A stretch of 64,000 nt of DNA from Thermococcus sp. 4557. GTDB taxonomy: Archaea > Methanobacteriota_B > Thermococci > Thermococcales > Thermococcaceae. The notes below the pieces were generated by a model. That model saw nothing but the letters and a program-made list of their open reading frames with translations. It was not told the DNA's origin and did not search any database. The stretch's first letter is position 1. Every line of letters begins with the position of its first letter. Below, piece after piece: positions 7,983 to 19,563 of the stretch. The stretch is taken from contig NC_015865.1 in NCBI RefSeq assembly GCF_000221185.1, positions 1,054,001 to 1,118,000 of the forward strand, in the 5' to 3' direction. A program made the position numbers and the translations under genes.

Positions 7983-10567
7983 GAAAGAGACGGGCGTACA
8001 TCATAAACTCCACCGTCATACTCCTAATCATACCACTCATACTCCTCCTCGCCACTTACGAGGACGTATCCTCCCAGATAGTCTTCTATCAGAGCGAGAG
8101 GATGCAGGTCGAGAGGACGTACAGAGTGGTGTCGTACATAGAGATGGACTTCCAGAGAACCCTGGAGATATCCGGGAAGAGGGCGGTGGTAACCGTAGTC
8201 GATTACATAGCAAGCACCGGAAACTTCCTGAGCGCCTCCAGCAGCCCTGCCAACATCACCATAAGGGACCTGATGCTGGTCGAAGAAGCCCAGGGTGTGA
8301 GCCAGCAGTACGCGGACAAGCTGATGAAGGATCAGACCGTTTTCAGGTGGCTGCTCAATATCTCCTCCGAGCTTGACAAGCAGGGGTACACACTGGAGGT
8401 GGACGACACCGCCATTTCAGACGTGGCAAGCATGAGCCGCGATAAGAGAAAAGAGTTCCTCCGGAAGAACGTTGATATAACCGTCGCCCCCCTCGACTCG
8501 TTCAGGATAGTTGTGAGGGCCAGAATAGACAACGTCAAGATATACGATTCGGCGAATAACGTCGTTTACCAGGGCACGATTCCAAGGGACGGCTACGTGT
8601 ACTCCATCGTGTCGATAGAGGAACTGGAGGACCCGATGTTCTCAGCCCTAACCGGTGGAAGGTACTTCAGATCCATAAGGCCGTGCAACTACACGTACCC
8701 CGAGCTAATAGACAGGCCGATAAAGGTTCTCTACGGCGACGGAGCCAGCACCGTGTACCATTACCCTGGTGTCTATTCCAAGACCACAGATATCGGGAAC
8801 ATCTTCTTCGGAAACGCGTACCCCGGCGATGGTGCCTCGGCGTACGTCATAAAGAGCGGAACGCCCACGGACCCATCCATTCCGATGATAGTGAACACAA
8901 GCCTGACTGAAGGGGGAGATCTGGCCGATCCTTCTAAAGTTTTCAAAACAGGGGATCTGGGAGTCCTGGCATTCGATGAGACGTCGGGTGGCGGCTCGAA
9001 CAGCTGGTGCTCGGGCCTGGAGTACCGGCTGAACATAACCGTGACCAACAACGCAGGCGAGGACCTCAACGACTATCAAATACCCATACTGCTGAGCACC
9101 GCCAAGGATCTAACGACCCAGGTTCTCGGCTTCCTGTTCTCCCACACGGACTACTCAGAAAACCAAGACCCCTTCAAGAACGGCGCCGCGATCGAGATTT
9201 ACGACGAAAACTGCCGTCCGGTCCCGTTCTGGATCGAATACTGGTCTCCCAGAAAATCAAAGGCGCTGATATGGATACGCGACAGTCTCGAGGACAGGGA
9301 GAGTAAAACCTACAGCATATACTTCGGTGAGGGGACTCCAACAAAGGGATACCACCCTGAACAGGTCTTCCTGTTCTTCGATGATTTCACGGATCCCTGG
9401 ACCGAAAAATGGCAAGAAGTGGACGACACCCCCACACAGTCCGGGGGCGAACTGACGATCCCCGGCGGTAACTCATACTACGTGGTGCGGACAAAGGAGA
9501 CCCTGGACTACAGCGACTCGTTCGCCATTAGATTCAGGATGAAGGGAACTGCAAACAGCGACTGGGACAGCGGCGTTGGAATAGACGATGTTCTGCGACA
9601 CACGGTGCTCTTCACCGATGATTACTCTGGCAGTGGGGACGGAATGGCGATTCATCTTGCCGGCTGGTGGCCAGCAACAGCAGTCGGTGACGGGGGACGT
9701 GCTGACATAAGAACGTTTAACACGTACGAGGCACAGGTGGTACCCCTGACCAATATACTACGGATTACGGAGTTCACATTCAGGGACATCCTGGACCAAG
9801 ACGCCAACGCAATATCAAGGCAGGAGAGGGCAGATACCAGGTCGTTGGGGTGGACGTTTGGTACTCCCCAATATGTATATCTCGTGACAGACACGGACGG
9901 AAGTACGATCCCAGATACCATCTTTGACTACGTCTTGGTGAGAAAACATCCCAGCTCAGGAGACCTCCTCGACGACCCCAATTTCAACGGTATAAAGGTA
10001 TCATCACCCCAGAAACTCCGGAGGGACATAGAAGAAAAACCAGAGGGAAGTAGTTCAATAACAATCACACCGGCAAGGGCCTACGACCTCCAGCCTTTCG
10101 TGGAGTGTCTCATGGATCAGAGATACTTTGGAACGTACTCCGGCTGGTCATTCTTTGAGAGGCTGGAGAACAGCAACCGCAACCACGAAGGCTACGTACG
10201 GCTCGCGAAGAGGATGCAGGATGAGCTGGGGATAAAGTATGGCAACGAGTACTACCCGATAGGCCTCGTCAGCTTCATGATACCCCACAGGGTCTACGAC
10301 GAGAAGCTGTTCAATATATTCGTCAGCCTTCAAATCGCCCCGGAGGAAGGGGTGTCCAGTGCGGACTACAATTTCCTGAACCACTACTTCAAGTCGAGGG
10401 ACGTTATCTCCAGTACCGGCTATCGTGTGTGGGGAATCTCCTACGAAGACCCGAACAATCCGAACCCCAATCTTCACAACCCGAGAGAGGTCCCGTTCTT
10501 CATTGACTACGAAACGGCTACCGCGATCTTCGGTACCGAAGGGGCAAACGACCTGCTGAAGAGGTGA
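7979..10567 (+). CDS. Large surface protein with DUF2341-like domain
   Basis: An 862-residue protein coupled to its neighbour by ATGA. The N-terminus, MRKRRAYIINSTVILLIIP, is a basic stretch plus a hydrophobic helix, like an uncleaved anchor. Residues about 345-455 (LNITVTNNAGEDL through SYPIYFG-type endings, with DENCRPVPFWIEYW) resemble DUF2341, and the next 200 residues look like a concanavalin/LamG-type sandwich; these two are found together in archaeal surface proteins that bind ligands. It is probably the adhesive component of the structure made by this operon. The domain call is from motif memory. Confidence 0.7.
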   Translation: MRKRRAYIINSTVILLIIPLILLLATYEDVSSQIVFYQSERMQVERTYRVVSYIEMDFQRTLEISGKRAVVTVVDYIASTGNFLSASSSPANITIRDLMLVEEAQGVSQQYADKLMKDQTVFRWLLNISSELDKQGYTLEVDDTAISDVASMSRDKRKEFLRKNVDITVAPLDSFRIVVRARIDNVKIYDSANNVVYQGTIPRDGYVYSIVSIEELEDPMFSALTGGRYFRSIRPCNYTYPELIDRPIKVLYGDGASTVYHYPGVYSKTTDIGNIFFGNAYPGDGASAYVIKSGTPTDPSIPMIVNTSLTEGGDLADPSKVFKTGDLGVLAFDETSGGGSNSWCSGLEYRLNITVTNNAGEDLNDYQIPILLSTAKDLTTQVLGFLFSHTDYSENQDPFKNGAAIEIYDENCRPVPFWIEYWSPRKSKALIWIRDSLEDRESKTYSIYFGEGTPTKGYHPEQVFLFFDDFTDPWTEKWQEVDDTPTQSGGELTIPGGNSYYVVRTKETLDYSDSFAIRFRMKGTANSDWDSGVGIDDVLRHTVLFTDDYSGSGDGMAIHLAGWWPATAVGDGGRADIRTFNTYEAQVVPLTNILRITEFTFRDILDQDANAISRQERADTRSLGWTFGTPQYVYLVTDTDGSTIPDTIFDYVLVRKHPSSGDLLDDPNFNGIKVSSPQKLRRDIEEKPEGSSSITITPARAYDLQPFVECLMDQRYFGTYSGWSFFERLENSNRNHEGYVRLAKRMQDELGIKYGNEYYPIGLVSFMIPHRVYDEKLFNIFVSLQIAPEEGVSSADYNFLNHYFKSRDVISSTGYRVWGISYEDPNNPNPNLHNPREVPFFIDYETATAIFGTEGANDLLKR

Positions 10568-10571
10568 AATC

Positions 10572-11327
10572 ATGTCCATGGAGGATCTGCTGTACCGCAT
10601 AGGCGAATCAGTGTATTCGGTAGGTGGCAAGGTTAGGGGTTTTCTGTTTCCCACCCCTACCGAAAGACCCCCCAAGTTCAGCCTCCTCAAGAGGTTCATC
10701 AGGAAGCCCCTAACCGTTCACGAGTTTCTCAGCCTCAGACTCCAGATAGCGTTTCTTATCTACCTCCTGGCCAACCTGGCGATGCTGCTCATTCGGCTGA
10801 GCCCAATATGGATAGCGGCCGTTGGAGCGGCCTACCTCATGTACCTCCGGTACACCCTCCTGAAAAACAGGGACTTCTTCATAGCCCCCCAGCCGTACAG
10901 AACATTCTACTACGGAATCTCAGGAATAACCCTCGCCGCGTTCCTCGGATACACTGCAGTAAGAAGGATCGCGACCTCCGTGTACTACTACTATGGCTAC
11001 CTGGTGGTCGTCTTCGCGGCCGTCATGGCATTCAGGTGGTACTTCAAGCAGAAATACGGAAGGGACTACACCTACGGCGTTGTTGAGGAGATTAAAGGCG
11101 ATGTCGTCAGGGTCTTTGTGCACGACGACATAGCGGCGAACGTCAAGCCCGGCCACTACTGGGTCGATGCCGTGGAAGACCTGGAAGTTGGCAGGGTCGT
11201 GAAGCTCATCGTGGAGGACAGAAAGCTCAAGGGGGCAGTTCCGGTAAGGATAATAGAAGTTTACCTCGAGGAACCCCCCGCTCAATCTTCCCAGAGCTCG
11301 ACGGAGCCAAAGGAAGAAACCGAATGA
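10572..11327 (+). CDS. DUF2101-type membrane protein
   Basis: A 251-residue protein starting four bases after the previous stop. It has hydrophobic segments at about 54-90, 110-130 and 137-155, then a soluble C-terminal domain with VVEEIKGDVVRVFVHDDIAANVKPGHYWVD, a small beta-barrel-like domain. I associate this arrangement with the DUF2101 family of Thermococcales, whose function is unknown. It ends the + strand operon; its last 46 bases overlap the end of a convergent small gene on the other strand. Confidence 0.6.
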   Translation: MSMEDLLYRIGESVYSVGGKVRGFLFPTPTERPPKFSLLKRFIRKPLTVHEFLSLRLQIAFLIYLLANLAMLLIRLSPIWIAAVGAAYLMYLRYTLLKNRDFFIAPQPYRTFYYGISGITLAAFLGYTAVRRIATSVYYYYGYLVVVFAAVMAFRWYFKQKYGRDYTYGVVEEIKGDVVRVFVHDDIAANVKPGHYWVDAVEDLEVGRVVKLIVEDRKLKGAVPVRIIEVYLEEPPAQSSQSSTEPKEETE

Positions 11328-11557
11328 AGAACGAGCAAATATATCGAGTGACAGGGCTCAATGAGGTTCGTCTTGACGAACCCCTCACCCCTCCTCTTTA
11401 TCTCCAGGGGTTCGACGCCGGGGCATTCCGGAAAAATTATGACTGCATCTTCGCTCTCAAGGAAACGGAAGCCGAGCCCGTCGCAGACCTTCTCCAAGAA
11501 CCCCCTGAACTCCTCCCATCTATCGATCCCGGTGCGGTAGTAGACCGTATGGCCCAC
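11282..11557 (-). CDS. Small conserved-looking protein, unknown function
   Basis: A 91-residue protein on the - strand. I start it at the GTG at 11557 because GGTGAT sits three bases before it and a TATA-like CTTTTTAAGG lies about 35 bases upstream; longer in-frame versions would read through that promoter. The sequence, with DRWEEFRGFLEKV and EDAVIIFPECPGVEPLEIKR, has the mixed helix/strand pattern of a real small protein. The + strand ORF over the same place lacks these signals. The 3' end overlaps the convergent DUF2101 gene by 46 bases. No family recognised. Confidence 0.55.
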   Translation of the reverse strand: MGHTVYYRTGIDRWEEFRGFLEKVCDGLGFRFLESEDAVIIFPECPGVEPLEIKRRGEGFVKTNLIEPCHSIYLLVLHSVSSFGSVELWED

Positions 11558-11662
11558 ACTATCACCACAAGAAGTAAGAATTAAAACCTTAAAAAGTTTT
11601 CTAATTTGCAATCCCAAATTGTAACCAGCAAGACTTTTCAGAGGTGACCTCAAGGGGATGGA

Positions 11663-11727
11663 GGAGCGATGATGAGAGAACCCGTTGCCGATAAAAAGAT
11701 GGGGAGAGGACCGACTAGCTGAGCTCC
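11663..11727 (+). ncRNA. C/D box guide sRNA candidate overlapping guaAA 3' end
   Basis: Box C ATGATGA (11669-11675), a 12-base spacer, box D' CCGA (11688-11691), a degenerate box C' ATGGGGA (11699-11705), a 13-base spacer and box D CTGA (11719-11722). The outer boxes are closed by a perfect five-pair terminal stem GGAGC/GCTCC (11663-11667 with 11723-11727), as expected for a kink-turn. This is the architecture of archaeal box C/D 2'-O-methylation guide RNAs. The last bases overlap the end of guaAA antisense to it. The weak points are box C' and the 7-base D'-C' gap. Confidence 0.55.
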
Positions 11728-12284
11728 CCGCAGAGCTCCGCAAAGTTGCGGTAAATGTCTGCCCCACGCTCCGTGTGGAAGACCTCAGGGTGGAACTGCA
11801 CGCCGTATATCGGCAGGCTCTCGTGCTTCATGGCCTCAACCGGGCAGGTCTCACTCCTGGCCAAGAGCCTGAAGCCCTCGGGAAGCTCCTTCACCTCGTC
11901 CATGTGGCTCTCCCAGACCTTGAGCCTCTTCGGAAGTCCCTGGAAGATGTCGTTCTCCTCCAGTATCTCCACCTCAACGAGGCTGTATTCGGCCTTCTCA
12001 CCCTTCCCAACCTTTCCGCCGAAGTGCTTCGCTATCAGCTGGTGGCCAAGGCAGATGCCAAGGATTGGAACGTTGAACTCGTCGTAGTGCTCCAAGATGG
12101 CGGAGCAGTTGCCGGTCTTCTCGATGTCCGGGCCGCCCGAGAAGATTATGCCCTTTGGCTTCATGGCCTTTATCTCCTCAAGCGGCGTCGTGTTGGGGAT
12201 TATCCTGGCCTCGACGCCGAGATAGCGCAGGGTTCTCCAAATCCTGTGGACGTACTGCCCGCCGTTGTCCATTATAACTATCAT
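11715..12284 (-). CDS. guaAA: GMP synthase, glutamine amidotransferase subunit
   Basis: A 189-residue class I glutamine amidotransferase that releases ammonia from glutamine for the separate GuaAB synthase subunit, which aminates XMP to GMP. Visible are the nucleophile Cys78 in GICLGHQ and the catalytic His-Glu in FHPEVFH. Archaea commonly split GMP synthase into these two subunits. The ATG has GGAGGTGAG six bases before it and overlaps the vapC stop as ATGA. The separation of the two subunit genes by a toxin-antitoxin pair is unusual. Confidence 0.95.
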   Translation of the reverse strand: MIVIMDNGGQYVHRIWRTLRYLGVEARIIPNTTPLEEIKAMKPKGIIFSGGPDIEKTGNCSAILEHYDEFNVPILGICLGHQLIAKHFGGKVGKGEKAEYSLVEVEILEENDIFQGLPKRLKVWESHMDEVKELPEGFRLLARSETCPVEAMKHESLPIYGVQFHPEVFHTERGADIYRNFAELCGELS

Positions 12285-12727
12285 GAACTCACCTCCAAGA
12301 GTTTGAAGAAGGCGTCGGATTCTTCAACGAGATAAAAAGCCCTCAAACCGAGGGATTTTGCTAGTTCGGCCATCTTTCTGTCGTTCGTAACCAGAACCGC
12401 GTCAAGATAACGGGCGGTTGCGATGAAATAGATGTCAGAGGCCCGGTGGTGTGTCTGAAAAGCCACCTCTCGAAGCTCCTCGATGAGCAGTTCCTCCGGA
12501 ACCCACGCAATTATTTCACTGTAATAAGTCAGCGCCTTTTCAACCTGCTCCCGCTCAAAATACCTCGAGAGAACAGCAACGAACTCAACTTCGCCCAGAC
12601 GGGGGGCGTAAAGTTCTATTGAGCCAAGGTGTGCGTATTCTATGATTTTCTCGGCGACTTCTGCTCTTTCAGGATAGAAGCTGGAAAACAGATGAAAAAC
12701 AACGGAGGTGTCAACCACGACCCTCAT
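12281..12727 (-). CDS. vapC: VapC-type PIN-domain ribonuclease toxin
   Basis: A 148-residue PIN-domain protein. It has the first acidic residue in VVVDTS (Asp6), an internal Glu in [10 protein letters not shown] and the late acidic pair in HHRASDIYF and VTNDRKM, forming the expected Mg-binding site of VapC RNases. It would cut RNA when not held by its antitoxin, encoded directly upstream with an ATGA overlap. Its own stop overlaps the guaAA start in the same way, so toxin and GMP synthase subunit are translated together. All key acidic residues seem present, so the toxin is probably active. Confidence 0.85.
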   Translation of the reverse strand: MRVVVDTSVVFHLFSSFYPERAEVAEKIIEYAHLGSIELYAPRLGEVEFVAVLSRYFEREQVEKALTYYSEIIAWVPEELLIEELREVAFQTHHRASDIYFIATARYLDAVLVTNDRKMAELAKSLGLRAFYLVEESDAFFKLLEVSS

Positions 12728-12933
12728 GTTTCCTCCTCCCTTAAGCGAAGGAGATAGTCCGTCGGGTCTTCCTTGAACTTCTCGGGGGTTACCTTCTTCC
12801 GCATTTCCCTTGCCAGCTCAAGAAAGTCCTCGTGGTAAATCCTCACCCTGAGCCTCTGCCCTTCCTTCAGCTTGAGGGGCTTGAGGGGCCTCAGCACGCC
12901 GTTCTCGTAAACCACTTCAATAATCTCGCCCAT
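12724..12933 (-). CDS. vapB: AF2212/DUF104-type antitoxin
   Basis: A 69-residue protein starting at the ATG at 12933, which has GGTGAG four bases before it; an earlier in-frame start lies in the promoter. The N-terminal half, MGEIIEVVYENGVLRPLKPLK, is the typical strand-rich DUF104 (AF2212-like) DNA-binding head that precedes PIN-domain toxins in archaea; the charged C-terminal half (EFKEDPTDYL-like region) would wrap the toxin. It probably represses its own transcription, and hence perhaps also guaAA. A TATA-like CTTATTTA lies about 35 bases upstream. Confidence 0.82.
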   Translation of the reverse strand: MGEIIEVVYENGVLRPLKPLKLKEGQRLRVRIYHEDFLELAREMRKKVTPEKFKEDPTDYLLRLREEET

Positions 12934-12974
12934 ACTCTCACCGTTTAAAATTGGAAGCGAAGGTAAATAAGCTT

Positions 12975-13898
12975 TCACTCGAACTCAATCGTTGCCGGAG
13001 GCTTGTTGGTGATGTCGTAGAGCACCCTTCCAACCTCGGGAATCTCGCTGGTTATCCTGAAGGCTATCCTCTGCAGGACCTCGAAGGGAACGTTCATGGC
13101 GTTGGCCGTCATACCATCGAGGCTCTCAACAACGCGGACGGCGATTGTTTCCTTGTAGGCCCTTATGTCGCCCTGAACGCCGACGGTCTTCACCCCCAGC
13201 AGAACAGCGAATGCCTGCCAGGGCTTTAGACCGGCCTTCTCGATCTCCTCCTCGACTATGGCGTTTGCCTCTCTAACGATGGCAACCTTCTCCGGCGTGA
13301 CCTCTCCAAGGACGCGGACGGCCAATCCCGGCCCCGGAAAGGGCATGCGGTTGTATATCTTCTCAGGTAATCCAAGCTCCTTACCCAGCTCCCTGACCTC
13401 GTCCTTGTAGAGGTCGCGGAGCGGCTCTATCAGCTTGAGGTTGAGCCTCTCGGGCAGTCCTCCAACGTTGTGGTGGCTCTTGATTTTCCCCTTGCTCTCG
13501 ATCCAGTCCGGGGCTATCGTTCCCTGGATTAGGAACTGGGCGTCGATCTCCCTCGCGACCTCTTCAAACACCTCAATGAAGACCCTGCCGATTATCTTCC
13601 TCTTCTCCTCGGGGTCGGTGACCCCTTTAAGCTCGCTGAAGAACCTCTCGCCGGCATCGACGTAGTGCAGGTTGAGACCGAACTCGTCCCTGAAGGTCCT
13701 GACGACGAATTCAGGTTCACCCTTCCTCATAAAGCCGGTGTTGACGAAGACCGCGTGGAGTTTATCGCCTATGGCCTTGTGAGCAAGCACCGCAGCGACC
13801 GAGCTGTCAACGCCGCCGGAGAGTGCTATTATTGCCTTACCATCACCGACCGTTCCCCTAATCTCCTCAACCTTCTCCTCGATGAACCTCTCCCACAT
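12975..13898 (-). CDS. guaAB: GMP synthase, ATP pyrophosphatase subunit
   Basis: A 307-residue subunit that adenylates XMP and accepts ammonia from GuaAA to give GMP. The PP-loop motif ALSGGVDSS (about residues 25-33) and the C-terminal dimerisation domain ending in KPPATIEFE are those of the family. The start is the ATG at 13898, which has AGGTGGTG five bases before it; the eight extra upstream residues would spoil that site. TATA TTTATAAA lies at 13934-13941, flanked by two copies of the purine-promoter motif. Confidence 0.95.
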   Translation of the reverse strand: MWERFIEEKVEEIRGTVGDGKAIIALSGGVDSSVAAVLAHKAIGDKLHAVFVNTGFMRKGEPEFVVRTFRDEFGLNLHYVDAGERFFSELKGVTDPEEKRKIIGRVFIEVFEEVAREIDAQFLIQGTIAPDWIESKGKIKSHHNVGGLPERLNLKLIEPLRDLYKDEVRELGKELGLPEKIYNRMPFPGPGLAVRVLGEVTPEKVAIVREANAIVEEEIEKAGLKPWQAFAVLLGVKTVGVQGDIRAYKETIAVRVVESLDGMTANAMNVPFEVLQRIAFRITSEIPEVGRVLYDITNKPPATIEFE

Positions 13899-13915
13899 GA
13901 GCACCACCTTTTTGC

Positions 13916-17101
<3,186 letters not shown>

Positions 17102-17117
17102 GATTGACCCTCCTTTA

Positions 17118-17177
17118 TTGACGAATTAATGTAAAAAAGTTTTGTTTTTAAGGTTTATTTTGACGGAAAAATGTTAA
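17118..17177 (-). promoter_or_regulatory. purL promoter: TATA between two purine-box sites
   Basis: Two 18-bp hyphenated palindromes on the + strand, TTGACGAATTAATGTAAA (17118-17135) and TTGACGGAAAAATGTTAA (17160-17177), start exactly 42 bp apart. The - strand TATA box CCTTAAAAAC (17153-17144) lies between them. The proximal site falls at the expected transcription start, 17 bases before the purL ATG, which suits a repressor or a looping regulator. Confidence 0.65.
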
Positions 17178-17214
17178 ACAAAAATCATCCAGCCCCTCTT
17201 AGTGACAGCGAAGA

Positions 17215-18423
17215 TTAGGGACTCCCCATCTCCAGGACAACGAGTTCGCTTCCCCTTACCCCCACTATATCCCCGTTATGGGACCCAACCACTCTAAATG
17301 AGCCGAGCTTGAGGGTTTTATTCGCGAGAGGCAGGTAAAGCAGGGTCTCATTCCCTTTATAGCTCACCAAAACGAAGTCCTCGCCCAGGGAATACGCCCC
17401 ATCGTACCTTCCATTAATCCTCATCACTTCCCCGCCGCAGTTAAAAATCGATACGTGATCCCTGTAAAGGGCCAGGAAATGCCTTGAGGATCCCACAAAA
17501 TCAAAAGCGGGCCCAGCTTTGAACGTGTAGTTCTCAATGTAATGCACGTTGCTCGCGTTGTAAAAGTACAGGCCACCCTCCAGACCCCGGTACAATACAA
17601 GGGCGGCAAAGCAACCATCAAAAACTTCCACCGCGCTTATCACCGTTACATTCTTCTCTTCACCGGAAAATTGCAGGCAGTATCTCTCGTTAATTCCCAC
17701 GCTTCTAGGACCACTCTCATCAAAGTACACGAACGCTTTGCCCTCGCTTGAGAGGGCATAGCCGGCCCCATTTTCTTCGATGTGGAGCGAGAAAACAGGG
17801 TACTCCTCGTAACCGCACTCCACCGGAAGAGAGCCTTCCCAGAGGAGTTCGCCCTCTTTGAAGTAGTAGAGCCTCCAGGTGTAGGGTACACCGACAACAG
17901 CATACTCGCCGGCCGCCACCACCCTGGGAGCCGTACCCCTCCGATCGCTCTTGAATGAGTATTTTCTGGTCTCACCGTTCTCTGGGAAGTAAAAGAGGAT
18001 ATCAACTTTGAGATCCCTGTCATCATGCTCCGCAGTGACGACAAAATCATCCCCCACGGCCACAGAGCTGTCCGACTTCACCGATTTAGACCATTTATCG
18101 TTCAGGATGATGCCGTTGGAGCGCTTCAGATGGACTTTGTAGTTCAAATAGGTGACCAGGTAATCCCCAGCGTTCCCGAGTATTTTCTCGGACCCAACGC
18201 GATACCCCTTAACACCCCCGTTTCTTAGTAGGTATGCATTTCCGCCCGAGCGCACAATTATACCGCCGGGGGACACCTTCACGTCATCGATCTCTGAGAA
18301 AGGATAGACTATGAGAGTGTAGCCTTCATGATGCTCCGTGTTAGGGGTAAGTGTGCTAACGGGCCACAGGGCCAGCAAAAGGAGGGGAATTAAAAGCAAC
18401 GTCAGGAGATACACCCTCTTCAT
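17215..18423 (-). CDS. Secreted or membrane-anchored beta-repeat protein
   Basis: A 402-residue protein. I start it at the ATG at 18423, preceded by GGTGAT; the GTG three codons earlier would sit on that site. The N-terminus MKRVYLLTLLLIPLLLLAL is a signal peptide or anchor. The rest is beta-rich with repeating strand patterns such as SPGGIIVRSGGNAYLL and GDFVLVSYKGNETLLYL, suggesting a beta-propeller. No enzymatic motif is visible. It separates purL-purP from purDPSQ and has no obvious link with purine synthesis. Confidence 0.65.
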   Translation of the reverse strand: MKRVYLLTLLLIPLLLLALWPVSTLTPNTEHHEGYTLIVYPFSEIDDVKVSPGGIIVRSGGNAYLLRNGGVKGYRVGSEKILGNAGDYLVTYLNYKVHLKRSNGIILNDKWSKSVKSDSSVAVGDDFVVTAEHDDRDLKVDILFYFPENGETRKYSFKSDRRGTAPRVVAAGEYAVVGVPYTWRLYYFKEGELLWEGSLPVECGYEEYPVFSLHIEENGAGYALSSEGKAFVYFDESGPRSVGINERYCLQFSGEEKNVTVISAVEVFDGCFAALVLYRGLEGGLYFYNASNVHYIENYTFKAGPAFDFVGSSRHFLALYRDHVSIFNCGGEVMRINGRYDGAYSLGEDFVLVSYKGNETLLYLPLANKTLKLGSFRVVGSHNGDIVGVRGSELVVLEMGSP

Positions 18424-18637
18424 GCAGATCACCCCGGATGAAAGTCAAAATCATCCATCAACTCCACAATCCAGTATCTTTTTATTGAATCTTGAGCTTT
18501 ATAAGATTTTCATCTCATTTAGTAATTTGAGCAAGACTTCGATCACCAGCGAAAAATCCAGAGGTTTCATCAACGGGCCAATCCACGCCCCAAACAGCCA
18601 GAGGGCGAATGGAAACTAAAATAAGAACGAGAAAAGC

Positions 18638-19309
18638 CTATCTCCTCGCCCACTCCACCATGCTCCTGAAGAGCCTCAGGCCGTCTTCACTGCCCAAAAA
18701 GCGGTCGCTCGCACGCTCCGGATGGGGCATGGTTCCGAGGACGTTGCCCCCCTCGTTGGCTATCGCCGCTATGTTCAGAACCGAGCCGTTGGGGTTGGCT
18801 TCTCCGCTCACGTTTCCTTTTTCGTCGCTGTACTGGAAGACGATTCTGACCTTCGATGGGTCGTCAACGTAGTAGTTGCCCTCCGCATGGGCTATCGGCA
18901 TCCTTATGACCTCCCCCAGCTCGTAGAGGAAAGTGAACGGCGTTTCAACGTCGTTAACGCGAAGGTGAACCCACCTGCAGAGGAAGCGCGGAATTCTGTT
19001 CGGCCTCAGTGCTCCCGGAAGGAGACCCGCCTCCGTCAGAACCTGAAAGCCATTGCATATCCCGAGGACGGGCCTTCCCTCGCGGGCGAACTCCTTGACC
19101 TCCTCCATTATCTCCTGACGGGCGGCTATCGCCCCGGCGCGAAGATAATCGGCGTAGCTGAAGCCACCAGGCAGGATAACCCCGTCGAAGTCCTTGAGGC
19201 TGGCTTTGTACCAGACGCGCTCCGCTTCTCCTCCGGCCTTCCGTATGGCCCTCTCCGTCTCGAAGTCGCAGTTCGTTCCGGGGAATACGATCACGGCGAA
19301 GCGGACCAT
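18638..19309 (-). CDS. purQ: Phosphoribosylformylglycinamidine synthase glutaminase
   Basis: A 223-residue class I glutamine amidotransferase that supplies ammonia to PurL. The nucleophile Cys85 in LGICNGFQ and the His-Glu pair in MPHPERASD are present, as is the N-terminal [10 protein letters not shown] signature. The ATG at 19309 follows the purS stop by one base and has GGTGA six bases before it. Last gene of the purD-purP2-purS-purQ operon. Confidence 0.96.
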   Translation of the reverse strand: MVRFAVIVFPGTNCDFETERAIRKAGGEAERVWYKASLKDFDGVILPGGFSYADYLRAGAIAARQEIMEEVKEFAREGRPVLGICNGFQVLTEAGLLPGALRPNRIPRFLCRWVHLRVNDVETPFTFLYELGEVIRMPIAHAEGNYYVDDPSKVRIVFQYSDEKGNVSGEANPNGSVLNIAAIANEGGNVLGTMPHPERASDRFLGSEDGLRLFRSMVEWARR

Positions 19310-19310
19310 C

Positions 19311-19553
19311 TCAGTTCACCGGCTCTATGCTGTACTCGTAGTCGTGGATGAGCGGGTTAGCGAGGAGTTTCCTGCACATCTCCTCGACCTCTTCCTCAGG
19401 TTTCTCGCTCTCCAGCTCAAACTCAAAGTACTTGGGAACGCGCAGGTTCTCCACCGCGTAGCCGAGGTTCCTGAGGGCGTTTCCTATGACCCTTCCCTCG
19501 GGGTCGTTCAGTCCTTCCCTAAGGCGAACGATGACGGTAACTCTCCACCTCAT
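19311..19553 (-). CDS. purS: PurS subunit of FGAM synthase
   Basis: An 80-residue PurS, the small dimer that bridges PurL and PurQ so that ammonia passes between them. The pattern [27 protein letters not shown] is characteristic. I take the ATG at 19553, preceded by GGTGG, and drop three upstream residues. It sits between purP2 and purQ in the same operon. Confidence 0.93.
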   Translation of the reverse strand: MRWRVTVIVRLREGLNDPEGRVIGNALRNLGYAVENLRVPKYFEFELESEKPEEEVEEMCRKLLANPLIHDYEYSIEPVN

Positions 19554-19563
19554 TCCAACCACC

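Noticed and set aside
11324-11584. 86-residue + strand frame opposite the small 11282-11557 gene
   Set aside because: The - strand frame has a promoter, GGTGAT and a more protein-like sequence; the + strand one only has an overlap with the upstream stop.
18500-18600. Possible C/D box RNA on the - strand between purQ and the secreted protein
   Set aside because: A TTGATGA-like box C exists but no box D and no 12-base guide spacing.
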